A stretch of 64,000 bases of DNA from Azospirillum fermentarium (GTDB taxonomy: Bacteria; Pseudomonadota; Alphaproteobacteria; Azospirillales; Azospirillaceae). Position numbers and translations under genes: made by a program. The stretch lies in assembly GCF_025961205.1 (NCBI RefSeq), contig NZ_JAOQNH010000002.1, positions 853,501 to 917,500 of the forward strand. Direction: 5' to 3'. The notes under the pieces are model-generated. The model was not told the origin of the DNA and did no database searches. It saw nothing but the letters and a program-made list of their open reading frames with translations. Shown here piece by piece: positions 63,960 through 64,000 of the stretch. How positions within the stretch are numbered: position 1 is the first letter of the stretch; each line of letters starts with the position of its first letter.

Positions 63960-64000
63960 GTCCCCCAAGGACCAGTTTTCATGTAATTTTATGCGACCGG

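Overview
The window is chromosome-like, very GC-rich DNA packed with operons. It most resembles a nitrogen-fixing alphaproteobacterium of the Azospirillum/Rhodospirillales type. The best taxonomic clue is a pair of molybdenum storage protein genes (mosB-mosA). ABC transporters, a tricarballylate operon, a phosphonate operon and many one-component regulators suit a metabolically versatile soil or rhizosphere organism. Species assignment is inference. No rRNA, tRNA, CRISPR, prophage or insertion sequence was recognised.

Layout. 1-3.6 kb: 4-aminobutyrate catabolism (gabT, cut by the window edge, and gabD) with a divergent XRE-cupin regulator. 3.6-10.4 kb: two paralogous TetR regulators around a universal stress protein, then an acrAB-type RND pump divergent from the second TetR, with a composite operator between them. 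10.5-15.3 kb: tricarballylate utilisation (tcuA-tcuB-tcuC) with a divergent GntR regulator. 15.4-19.2 kb: a GNAT acetyltransferase, a large Orn/Lys/Arg decarboxylase and an SDR.

19.2-41.7 kb is a catabolic region whose substrate I cannot name. It has three blocks, each holding a flavoprotein related to 3-ketosteroid dehydrogenases. The first (minus strand) adds an SDR, a divergent shikimate-dehydrogenase-like protein and a branched-chain-type ABC transporter in which LivM, LivG and LivF are one polypeptide. The second (plus strand) holds a Gfo/Idh oxidoreductase, an IclR regulator, the flavoprotein, a NIPSNAP protein, a TIM-barrel enzyme, a stress protein and an epimerase. The third (minus strand) holds two SDRs, a small NIPSNAP protein and the flavoprotein, next to a divergent AraC regulator. 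Two IclR-like boxes lie in the promoter shared by the transporter operon and the second block. A chemoreceptor with an AT-rich, inverted-repeat-rich leader sits between the second and third blocks.

41.7-49.5 kb: a lipoprotein hydrolase, an autotransporter, a NarL-type two-component pair and the molybdenum storage genes, preceded by a ModE-like box and a long leader. 49.6-58.7 kb: 2-aminoethylphosphonate import and degradation (binding protein, ATPase, double permease, LysR regulator, phnW, phnX, the stump of an FAD oxidoreductase gene, a PbfA-like lyase and a GntR/UTRA regulator). 58.9-63.9 kb: an SsuABC/ThiY-type ABC transporter followed by a DUF3604/PHP-like metallohydrolase.
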